64,000 bases of DNA from Antilocapra americana (taxonomy: Eukaryota; Chordata; Mammalia; Artiodactyla; Antilocapridae), in NCBI GenBank assembly GCA_007570785.1, contig ML664161.1:40726360-40790359 (forward strand), in the 5' to 3' direction. How positions within the stretch are numbered: position 1 is the stretch's first letter; each line of letters starts with the position of its first letter. The notes beneath the pieces are model-generated. The model saw nothing but the letters and a program-made list of their open reading frames with translations. It ran no database searches and had not been told where the DNA came from. The translations under genes and the position numbers were made by a program. This document shows, in pieces, positions 55,761-64,000 of the stretch.

Positions 55761-56289
55761 TAAGAAGACTGTGTTGGGCAGCAAAACCATCCTATTTCTT
55801 AGAGAAGCTTTCAGTGTTCCTTCATTTTTTGATTAAAATACAGTCCTAAGACACAAAGGAACCTGTGTACAAAAGGAAATATGTAAACAAATCCTATGCT
55901 AAATATCAGTTATTTGAATTGTGTCACTTTTGATTAGACTCCTTACGTGTTTTTCCATTCATGTGAATCTTTGAAGATTGATTCTTCTGTAAAACCTCTT
56001 CAATTTTGCAATAAATATGTACATATTAAGGAAATCATATGGGAAGGAGGGAAGACATTCCTAACATGTATATTTATGACTGCTTTGTAAACAAGTGTGG
56101 TAGAAAATAAATTTGTTTGGTCATGAGAATGTACTGTGTTGTTGGCAGAAGAAAAATAATTTAAACTTCAGTATTTTGAAACAGTCAATTCACAGTTCAA
56201 GAAAACTACACAAAGTAAGTTATATTAAAATCATTACTCTGTACCTGATAGAAATATGTAAAACAGAAATGAGAAAATAGAACTTAGAA
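55761..56289. other. Unique AT-rich sequence, nothing recognised
   Basis: No ORF or repeat family was recognised. Confidence 0.6.
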
Positions 56290-56400
56290 TTTAAAAGAGC
56301 AATTAGAGATCATTTGGAACAATTTCCATATGTTATAATGAAGAAATTGACACCCAAATAGGTCAGATGGTTTGCCCAACCCCAGGAAGCTAATGAATAA
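56290..56400 (+). repeat. MIR-like fragment
   Basis: GAGATCATTTGGAACAATTT, GAAGAAATTGACACCCAAAT, GGTCAGATGGTTTGCCCAAC resemble the CCAACCCCTCATTTTACAGATGAGG / GTTAAGTGACTTGCCCAAGG pattern. Confidence 0.5.
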
Positions 56401-56569
56401 TTGTCTATTTTCTGGGACAAACATCTTGCACATGTTAATTATTTTTCACTTAAAAGAGATGTTCCTGATAATTCACCCTCTGTTACCTAAAGCAATACAG
56501 AATGTAGAGCTGATGAATCATCTCAGAAGCTCAATGAATTTGGGAGACAGTGGAAGGTAAGGTAATCAA

Positions 56570-56790
56570 ATTTAATGAGCATTTAGTATATGCTAGCTGT
56601 TGAGCTAAGTTCTCTATTATTGCATTCAGAGAGTTATTATATGGCAATGAAACAGTTCATATATTTGCTGGTGAGGGGTTTTAGGGCTGAAAGAGTGTGT
56701 GGGAATGTGTCAAATGTCCTAAAATGAACATTGAAGTTAGGATCTGAATCCAGATCTCTGCCTCTGAAATGCATTCCACTAAGCTAAAAC
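56570..56790 (+). mobile_element. MIR SINE, interrupted or degraded
   Basis: AGCATTTAGTATATGCTAGC and TGAGCTAAGTTCTCTATTAT start a MIR. GGATCTGAATCCAGATCTCT and GCATTCCACTAAGC end one. The middle is not recognisable. Confidence 0.55.
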
Positions 56791-57479
56791 ACTAAGAGAA
56801 TTCTCCATTATTCTGGTATGTCTGCAGATCTTCCGAGACACTGGAAGGTTATTTGCTGTACAGATAACTTCAAAAGCTAGCGTAACTGCCTTTCTAAAGA
56901 TAGAGATCCAGCTAGATCTTCAAAAATAGTTAAGTCTCCCACCCACCTCTACATAGAGAACGTTTGCCCTTACTTCCTGCACGGTAAAAAACAAACCCCT
57001 CCAAAACTACTCTGTCTCCAAAGGGGAAGATGAGCTAGTTTGCCAGCAAACATCTCTAAGATTAAATGTTTCTTACACTTAGTGTTTCCAGGCTTTGGCA
57101 TAGACCTGACTGCACAGCACCTGCCTGGGATGGTCTCACATTGTCCTCACGGAACTTGTGGGGCAAAAGAAACTGATGTGAACATACCTTGCCATGGGTG
57201 AGAGATTGTCTAAATCCATATGAGTTCATTGTTTCCTTACCAGAGAAATTCATGGAACTATAGTGAGCAAATATTAGGAGCTGTGTAACTATTTGATTCA
57301 CACTACTTTTCCAAATGGAAAAATCTTCCTGCCAGCTTGGCTAAAAGAGGTCCTATTCACTCCCCAACAAAGCCTGTGCTCAAACAGTCATATTATTTAA
57401 TTCTGAAAATATATGGCATTTCTCAGGTTCATTGGCAATAGCTTACATTACATGCAACTCATTAAAAGTCAAAGGAGAC
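56791..57479. other. Unique sequence, nothing recognised
   Basis: The 79-residue minus-strand frame 57062-57301 has no recognisable product. Confidence 0.55.
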
Positions 57480-57690
57480 AAAATAACAAGCATTAATGAG
57501 ATACTGTAACAAAGAGAACAGCAGTTATGTGCTAATTTAATTTGGTTAATTTACAATTGAGTTAATTTCTAAAAGCTCTAATTTTCTTTCTGATTCCGTG
57601 CTGTTTGCTATCATTTAAGAAATCATTCTGTGAGATTTTTTTGATAGTCTAATCGGGAAGCTGGTTACAATTTCCAAGCAAATGCCCAAC
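57480..57690. promoter_or_regulatory. Candidate conserved non-coding element rich in TAATT motifs
   Basis: No repeat family is seen. Within 57535-57590 there are at least four TTAATT/TAATTT homeodomain-type cores (GCTAATTTAATTTGGTTAAT, AATTGAGTTAATTTC). CATTAATGAG and TCTAATCGGG flank them. The density of homeodomain cores is higher than in neighbouring AT-rich DNA by eye. Function is not shown. Confidence 0.22.
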
Positions 57691-58549
57691 TTTTGCCAAC
57701 TTAGTTCTTTTTATGCTACCCAGTCCTTGCATTCTTGATGAAAAAATGCATCCACTTTCATGTATGCTTTCAATTATTGGTAAACCATAATCATCTCTAC
57801 CTCATGACCCAGCTAACACTTGGCTATGGTTCATATATTAAAAATGCTTTAACCTTTTCTCATAGTTGTTGCAGTTTTCCTTTTGTGAACTCCTTTGCAT
57901 TGAATAGAATCTTCTAGCACTGTCGGGCCTGAATCTGAAAAGGTACATGCTAGAAGCATGGTTACTAGGATGGCCACCAACTAACCTGTCAGTAGGGCAG
58001 CTCTCCACTGCAGAATAAGCCTTGGCCCTTTTGGCTGCTGGCTTCCATAATTCTTTTGAGTGCTGTCTGTCCCTCTGTATGAACATGTACCAGATCTGAC
58101 CAACTGTCAGTCCCCTCTGACTGCTACCTGGATCTGAGTATGTGACTCCCCCATTCCCCCCAACATACTTGTCTGAGGTGCCCAGGGATCAGCTGTGCCC
58201 CCAATGGGTTTTGAGAACAGAGAGAAAAGGCAGATGTTCAGATAGCTGAGAGAGATGCAGTCCTCCAGTCTTTTCAATAGCAACCATGATAAAAGGAAGA
58301 TGAATATGAAGGGCAGGGAGAACTGTTTGTGTGCAAGCAAGAGTTCGTGGTTAATTTCTTCTCACTGAAAAAGTCTTTTGCATGAATCAGACCATGGCAG
58401 ACAGAAGTACTCTATTTCTTGTCAGGAGAATTAACTAGTTTTTCATTGTAGGGAGATTAAAAAAAAAAAGTTTTTAGTCATCAGAAGCAAAATGGTCACA
58501 GTTACTTTTTGTACTCTATTCATATCTTTGTGCCAGGGGGTGAGGCCAA
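57691..58549. other. Unique sequence, nothing recognised
   Basis: Short frames (57838-58086 and 58107-58340, minus strand) have no recognisable product. Confidence 0.55.
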
Positions 58550-58700
58550 TTGAAGATATTAGGTCATTAATTTCCATAGTATCCTTGTGAGGGAGGACAA
58601 TGGAAACTAATTATCCTTATTTTATAGATACTGAGAGAAATAAAGTGACCTCTCTGCAGCCTATATAATTCATTGGTAGTAGAACCTCAAACTTCAGTTT
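58550..58700 (+). mobile_element. MIR SINE
   Basis: TATCCTTGTGAGGGAGGACA, TCCTTATTTTATAGATACTG, AGAGAAATAAAGTGACCTCT and AGTAGAACCTCAAACTTCAG follow the MIR core order. Confidence 0.6.
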
Positions 58701-59003
58701 AATTTCACAGTAATTCATGTGTTTGATCAAGTCCTAAGGAAGCACAGAGAGGTCATGTCACTGAGCACACTTCCCTACCTTGAAGATCTGTGGTCCTTTC
58801 TCATATTCCCCAAATGCTGTCAACTTACAGGAAGGCAGGGCAAGATCAAAGCAGAAAAAGAGGAATTGGGAAGTTCGTGTACGTTCAAAGAGAAAACCAG
58901 AGAGAGCATTTAAACAAGTGATTGATTGACTGGAATAAAACCATGGTCAGTGCCTGATATTTTCCAGGTTTTAGAAATATCATAGAAAGACAACTCCCAA
59001 ACA
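58701..59003. other. Unique sequence, nothing recognised
   Basis: A 64-codon frame at 58719-58913 has no recognisable product. Confidence 0.55.
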
Positions 59004-59012
59004 CATCAGCTT

Positions 59013-59013
<1 letters not shown>

Positions 59014-59065
<52 letters not shown>

Positions 59066-59362
59066 TGGCTGTGCTGGGTCTTTGTTGCTGTGTGGATTTT
59101 TCTGTAGTAGCTGAGAGTGGGGGTTACTCTCTAGTTGCAGTGCAGGGGCTTCGCATTCTGGTGGTTTCTCTTATTGCTGAGCACAGGTTCTAGGGCTTCA
59201 GTAATTGTGATTCCTGGACTCTAGAGCACAGGCGCAATAGTGGTGGCACACAGGCTTAGTTGGTCCACAGCATATGGGATCTTCCCAGCCAGGGATTGAC
59301 CTGTTTCTTCTGTGTTGACAGACAGATTTTTTACCACTGAGCCACCAGGGAGGCCCTCCCCT
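59014..59362 (-). mobile_element. CHR-type SINE, antisense, full length, with TA-microsatellite tail
   Basis: Read on the minus strand it starts GGGCCTCCCTGGTGGCTCAG with a tRNA-like head, continues TGGCTGGGAAGATCCCATAT, GCTGTGGACCAACTAAGCCT, CCCTGCACTGCAACTAGAG, AGCAACAAAGACCCAGCACA and ends in about 20 TA units (59017-59057). The TSD is CATCAGCTTC at 59004-59013 and 59363-59372, 10 bp and perfect. The TA run therefore lies inside the insertion, at the SINE's 3' tail. Confidence 0.93.
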
Positions 59363-59372
59363 CATCAGCTTC

Positions 59373-59522
59373 CAGGTTGACAAAGTGGGAAGGTTGCCAT
59401 GCAGGGTCCATTAAAAGTGACAACAGTTGTCATTGCCTCACCAAATTCTCTCCATCCTCTCTGAAAAAGAGCTTCCTTGGGGTACAGAGGTTGTGCTCAG
59501 GGCCAGGGAACAGAAGAGGGGA
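59373..59522. other. Unique sequence, nothing recognised
   Basis: Short unique interval between SINE and BovB. Confidence 0.6.
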
Positions 59523-59533
59523 AGAAGGTAGAT

Positions 59534-59849
59534 CAGCTCAGTTCAGTTCAGTCGCTCAGTTGTGTCCAACTGTTTGTGACCCCATGAATTGAAGCATGCC
59601 AGTCCTCCCTGTCCCTCACCAACTCCCAGAGTCTACCCAAATCCATGTCCATCAAGTCAGCAATGCCATCTGGCCATCTCATCCTCTGTTGTCCCCTTTT
59701 CCTCCTGTCCCCAATCCTTCCCAGCACTAAGATCTTTCCCAATGAGTCAACTCTTCGCATGAGGTGGCCAAATTATTGGAGTTTCAGTTTCAACATCAGT
59801 CCTTCCAATGAACACCCAGGACTCATTTCCTTTAGGATGGACTGGTTGG
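59534..59849 (-). mobile_element. BovB LINE, antisense 3' end (arm of an inverted insertion)
   Basis: Antisense BovB from its terminus (CAGCTCAGTTCAGTTCAGTC) to GGATGGACTGGTTGGA. The minus strand reads RRVDSLGKILVLGRIGDRR and DGIADLMDMDLGRLWELV. It joins a sense BovB segment at 59849/59850 with a 2-bp (GA) overlap. Confidence 0.93.
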
Positions 59850-60412
59850 ACCATTATATCTACTACTGTGGGCAGAAATTCAGTTGAAGAAATGGAGTTG
59901 CCATCATAGTCAACAGAAGAGTCTGAAATACAGTACTTGGATATAATCTCAAAAATGACAGAATGATCTCTGTTCATTTTCAAGGCAAACCATTCAATAT
60001 CATGGTAATCCAAGCCTATGCCCCAACCAGTAATGCTGAAGAAGTAGTTGAACGGTTCTATGAAAACCTACAAGACCTTTTAGAACTAACACCCAAAAAA
60101 GATGTCCTTTTCATTATAGGGGACTGGAATGCAAAAGTAGGAAGTCAAGAAACAGGCAAATTTGGCCTTGGAGTACAGAATGAAGCAAGTCAAAGGCTAA
60201 TAGAGTTTTGCCAAGAACGCACTGGTCATAGCAAACACCCTCTTCCAACAACACAAGAGAAAACTATACACAAGGACATCACCAGATGGTCAACACTGAA
60301 ATCAGATTGATTATATTCTTTGCAGCCAAAGATGGAGAAGCTCTATACAGTCAGCAAAACAAGACTGGGAGCTGACTGTGGCTCAGATCATGGACTCCTT
60401 ATTGCCAAATTC
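59850..60412 (+). mobile_element. BovB LINE, sense endonuclease segment (other arm)
   Basis: Sense BovB starts at CCATTATATCTACTACTGTG (HYIYYCGQ). Frame 59963-60310 reads MISVHFQGKPFNIMVIQAY, LLELTPKKDVLFIIGDWNAK and KFGLGVQNEASQRLIEFCQE. It ends at DCGSDHGLLIAKF near 60410. The GDWN and SDH motifs of the AP-type endonuclease are present, but frame breaks near 60125-60160 and 60230-60310 show decay. AGAAGGTAGAT (59523-59533) and AGAAAGTAGAT (60413-60423) flank the pair of arms and look like a TSD of one insertion. BovB itself may account for part of the right-hand word. Confidence 0.9.
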
Positions 60413-60454
60413 AGAAAGTAGATACAAGGCTGTAAATAAGACTAGGAATAAGTG

Positions 60455-60636
60455 CATGCTCAGTCATTCAGTCATGTCCAACTCTTTGATGCCCCATGGA
60501 CTAACTCACCAGCTCCTCTGTCCATGGGATTTCCTAGGCAAGGATACTGGAGTGGGTTGCTATTTCCTTCTCCAGGGAACCTTCCCCACCAGATCTCTTG
60601 CATCTCCTGCATTGGCAGGCAGAATTCTGTTAGGTG
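60455..60636 (-). mobile_element. Bov-tA SINE, antisense
   Basis: GTGCATGCTCAGTCATTCAG, TCACCAGCTCCTCTGTCCAT, GATACTGGAGTGGGTTGCTA, TCTCCTGCATTGGCAGGCAG. The extreme tRNA head is truncated. Confidence 0.9.
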
Positions 60637-60952
60637 ATTTTAAAACCATTGAAGTAAATTTTCCTTCCTAGAACCACAGGTAAGGGGAGGAGGTGCATAG
60701 TGTGGCTGGCTGCACAAGGAAATCCTGAAGAACATGTAAGTGGTTACAGAGAACTGATGACAAACAATGTGGCAAAAATGAACAAATACAAACTCCTCTT
60801 TCTACCAAAGGTGAAATGATCAGAAGTGTGGCACATAGAATTAAAATGGGAGGAAAAATTGAACAAAAACTACTAAAGGAAATTGCAGTTCTAGTTTTGT
60901 TGTCTACTGTGCTTTGTTGTAGTCTGGGCATGTGTACTAGACCTTCTGAGTT

Positions 60953-60955
<3 letters not shown>
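60637..60955. other. Unique sequence, nothing recognised
   Basis: No repeat family or coding region was recognised. Confidence 0.55.

Positions 60956-61009
<54 letters not shown>
60956..61009. repeat. Compound (TA)n(TG)n microsatellite
   Basis: About 16 TA units followed by about 11 TG units. The open frames of over 100 codons crossing it on both strands are created by the repeat. Confidence 0.97.
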
Positions 61010-61664
61010 AATTATAAATACATGTACATTTATTTTATACACACACAGGAGGAAATGTGTACAAAATCCTACCCTTGCCATGTTCACCCAAAAAGCCCTC
61101 ATGGAAAAACAGCTGATTCTGAACCATCTCAGGTCCCACATCCAGGCCAGTGGAGCAGGCAGGTCAGCTGTAAGACCTCGGTGATGAGAAGTGGAGAGTA
61201 GAAAACCCTTTGCAGTGAGTGAGGGCTCAATAGTTAATTAAAGCAAAAATTCTAATGAAGGCAGAAGCCATACCAGAACACAAATGAGGCATTTATGGAG
61301 CTAGGGCTAAATGTAAGAGAAAAAAAAGAGGCACAAAAGTCATGTTTTCCTTGAATGAGACTGTCAGAGGTCTTAATACTTGACTTTTCAAGGATCCCGA
61401 GATTTGGGTGGGGCAAAAATTCATGTTCATCATCTCTTCTCCTCAATACATATGTACTCAGAGCATAGGAGTTTGATGTGGTGAAGATCTGACCTTATGC
61501 CACCTGGAGCCTAGATGCTTTCCTGAGAGCTGGTGGGGTTGGCCCAGCCCAGAGGCAGCCTGAAGTAGGCTTTTTAATCACTTCCTTATCTCCTGACACC
61601 CAGTAACTCTATATTTTCTGTGTAACAGTACAAGTAAAGTACACATGGATTTATATTTTATTCA
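61010..61664. other. Unique sequence, nothing recognised
   Basis: No gene, repeat family or RNA feature was recognised. Confidence 0.55.
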
Positions 61665-61725
61665 CAAAATCACTCATTTAGTAATCAATAATTATTGAGC
61701 AAATACTATGTGTGAAACCAAGGAG
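61665..61725 (+). repeat. Short MIR/L2-like fragment
   Basis: AATAATTATTGAGCAAATAC followed by TATGTGTGAAACCAAGG resembles the TTATTGAGCACCTACTATGTGCCAGG block. It is too short to assign to one family. Confidence 0.35.
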
Positions 61726-64000
61726 AGTATAGTGTAGGCAGGAGAAAGAAGTGAGCATCAGTCTTAGCTCCTAAAGAAAATAAAAAAAAAATATTAGATT
61801 GAATTTAGTACCATGAAAGACTTGGAGACAAAGTAACATGGAAATCCAGAGGAAAGCAAGATAAATTTTTCTTTGGGAGAAACCAGAAAAGGCTCAAGAG
61901 AGGAGGGAGCACTGAAGTTGAGACTCAGAGAATGGTTGGAATTCTCTAAGGAAGCTATGACAGCCTCAACACTACAGTCAAGAAAATAGAAATTAAGCAT
62001 GACTGTGTTGTTTTTAATCAAGTAAGGTTATGCTCCTCTAATTTATCTGCTCAATATAGACACATTTATTCCCCCACTGCACTGTAAAAGAATTTGAAAC
62101 CACTAAATAACTAACAGTATATTGTATGATTCGACAGAGAAGAGCCACAGGGAAAAGCAAATGGGAACACTGGGGAGCACTTGGCTTTATTTTGAATGTT
62201 TTGTGACAAATTCTGGTTTTGTCACTGAGGATGCTAACAAGTGGAAGACCTCTTTCAGTGGCCACACGGTACTCAAATGGTCACAGAACTACTTGAAACC
62301 TTCTCTTTGGGCAGCTGAGGAACTTGCCATTCTTCCCAGATGACTTAAAATGGCAATCTCTCCTTGAAGAAAATGCATTTTGAGGAAAGACAAGTATACC
62401 TATACTCTCAGGTAAGTGAACATAAGAAATATTCACTAACTGGTGGGTGCTGCTTTATGCTGTTGCATATTAATAGCTTGTGAAGGGTTTTTACAATGTT
62501 TTGTCCAAGTTGTGAACCCTATGAAAGAAGCTGGGCAAACATTATCCTTATCCTTTCCTTATATAAGATCAAGGAGAGTGAGTTGCAGCAGAGAGACCTG
62601 TCTAAAGTCAGGCAACTAGAGATGAGGCCACTCCAAATATATTCATCTTGTTTGGTGTTTTTAGCAATAACCAGTAGGAGTCAGCCATCTTGCAATTCAT
62701 TTCAACATATATTTCCAACCATATTACATAGCCACGCCCAAAGTCTCTGTTTTTCACTGGATCTTAACATGGCTGGTGTGTATAGCAAAATCTTTCTGAT
62801 TGGGTCAATGGTTGCTTTTTAGGTTTTTCTTAAAAATCTTAATACTTCAAACCCAGATATGCTCTTCAGAGGGGGCATATTGAACATTATCCAATAGTAA
62901 TATGGTCTAAACAGCCCAAAGGCTTCCTGCTCATCCCTTTTTTATTTATTATTTTTATTTTTTTGTGGCCAGGGGTGTAGTGGAAGCAATTTGGGATGTC
63001 TGGAAGAGGGCTATAGAAGATATTGCAGCATACATTAAAGCAATGGCTTTTTTCTGTTATGGTTTCTTTTATGGTTTGTGTGCTCAGAGCATATTTCTGC
63101 CTGCTAGTATGTATTGCTATTACCTTTAGCACAGAGCCTGAAGAAGAAATCAAACCTAGAATGTCCTTGCCCCCAACTCCATCAAAGTTCCCTTGAAGTT
63201 ATTAGTGACAGTGCTGCATCCTTGATCTTGGATTCTCAAACTCCATGCAGAGTACCTCACCGCATACACAGGCAGGGCATGCTAACTTGCGGTAGCCACA
63301 GGGCCTCTGGTTCTGTATGGTGAAAACCTATCTGTTGGGTTGGCTATAGGCAGGTCATGATGCTCGCTGATCCAGGTTAGGAGATTTTTCTCCAGTTGTA
63401 AAGAAATAGCCAGCTGTACTTTTTTTTTTTTCCTCCCAGTTGCCTCCAGTTTCTCTTGAAGCCCAGAGAAGTTCCAAAGGCCTCTGAAACCATGCAGAGA
63501 CTCTGGGGTGAGAGCTCAGTGAGAACTTTTCCTTTCATGAACTAATCAAAGGGCAGAGGGCTGGCATGAGTCTCCCCCTGCTGGGTGCTGTGGGGCTCTA
63601 TTTTGGAAAGAAGACCACCTAGTGGGGCAGGCTGACCAGCCTTTTCTCCTGGTCTGAATGGTTTGATAGCTGAAAGAGAGTAACAGTTTCTGAGAGGTGA
63701 AAAATGCATCTCTCCAGCAGCTTGAGAAAGATTCTGAATGCTGTCCCCAATCCCAAAATACCAATCCTCTTTCAACACTTTGCAAAATCGATCGACATGT
63801 GCTGTGAAAATTTAGCAAAAGTTAGGGTCATGAGAATTATTTGGAGGATTATATAATCCTATTTCTACTAAAACAAAAACTTTCAAAAGACAGCAGGAAG
63901 GGACTTCCTGCTGCTAAGAATGATGAAACTGCTCTTCAGTTATGAAAATCACACACAGCTCTCCACCCCATCACAAAGGATTAGCATCAAACTTGAGAAA
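61726..64000. other. Unique sequence, nothing recognised
   Basis: Several 64-108-codon frames (for example 62496-62822 plus and 63542-63778 minus) have no recognisable products and often overlap on both strands. T-runs lie at 62939-62962 and 63420-63432. No repeat family could be named. Confidence 0.5.

Noticed and set aside
60668..61184. Two open frames of more than 120 codons on opposite strands
   Set aside because: Both are held open by the TA/TG microsatellite, which has no stops in some frames. The Thr-His and Ile-Tyr runs are artefacts.
63335..63347. TTGGGTTGGCT word resembling the mariner MITE end
   Set aside because: Only about 11 bp match and there is no second inverted repeat nearby.

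Overview
This is AT-rich, non-coding DNA from a ruminant genome, most likely a bovid (cattle, sheep, goat, buffalo or a close relative). The evidence is the repeat content. It holds many Bov-tA/Bov-A SINEs, several fragments of the RTE-clade LINE BovB, a young ruminant-type L1, two CHR-type (cetartiodactyl) SINEs and a mariner-derived palindromic MITE of the bovine type. Older layers shared by all mammals are also present: MIR, L2, L1M, MER5A and MaLR LTRs. I found no host exon, tRNA, rRNA, CpG island or processed gene copy. The longest recognisable coding stretches are decayed LINE ORF2 pieces, so the window is intergenic or lies inside a very large intron. Species and chromosome cannot be settled by eye.

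Layout. 1-14.4 kb: a BovB 3' end, a CHR SINE, L1M, MIR, L2 and a MaLR LTR, with long unique stretches. 14.5-16.6 kb: a BovB 3' end with target-site duplications (TSDs), a Bov-A2 next to an opposed Bov-tA, and a MIR. 16.6-22 kb: mostly unique, with one MER5A. 22.1-25.5 kb: a 3.2-kb BovB insertion that splits a MIR, has its 5' half inverted and lacks most of the reverse transcriptase. 25.6-29.6 kb: microsatellites, a three-unit Bov-A array and BovB/L2 fragments. 30-39 kb: largely unique, with a few SINEs, two DNA-transposon fossils and a MaLR LTR carrying a 67-bp LINE insertion. 39.2-40.5 kb: a young L1 insertion with a perfect 15-bp TSD and an inverted 5' end. 41-44 kb: Bov-tA in MIR, the mariner MITE, and an old L1M interrupted by Bov-tA. 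45.7-49.4 kb: four LINE 3' ends. 49.4-59 kb: mostly unique, with MIRs, one retroviral-type solo LTR and one Bov-tA. 59-61 kb: a CHR SINE whose tail became a TA microsatellite, a second inverted BovB, a Bov-tA and a TA/TG microsatellite. 61-64 kb: unique.

There is no gene system here. The most informative content is mechanistic. Three separate LINE insertions (one L1, two BovB) carry the inversion structure expected from twin priming. In both BovB copies one breakpoint falls at the start of the endonuclease domain. Several insertions have TSDs that can be read directly. A few unique stretches with dense homeodomain-like motifs or perfect palindromes are candidate conserved regulatory elements, which only cross-species alignment can test.

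Repeat family names come from recognising consensus sequence by memory, without a database search. Boundaries are approximate to about 5-30 bp except where a TSD fixes them.
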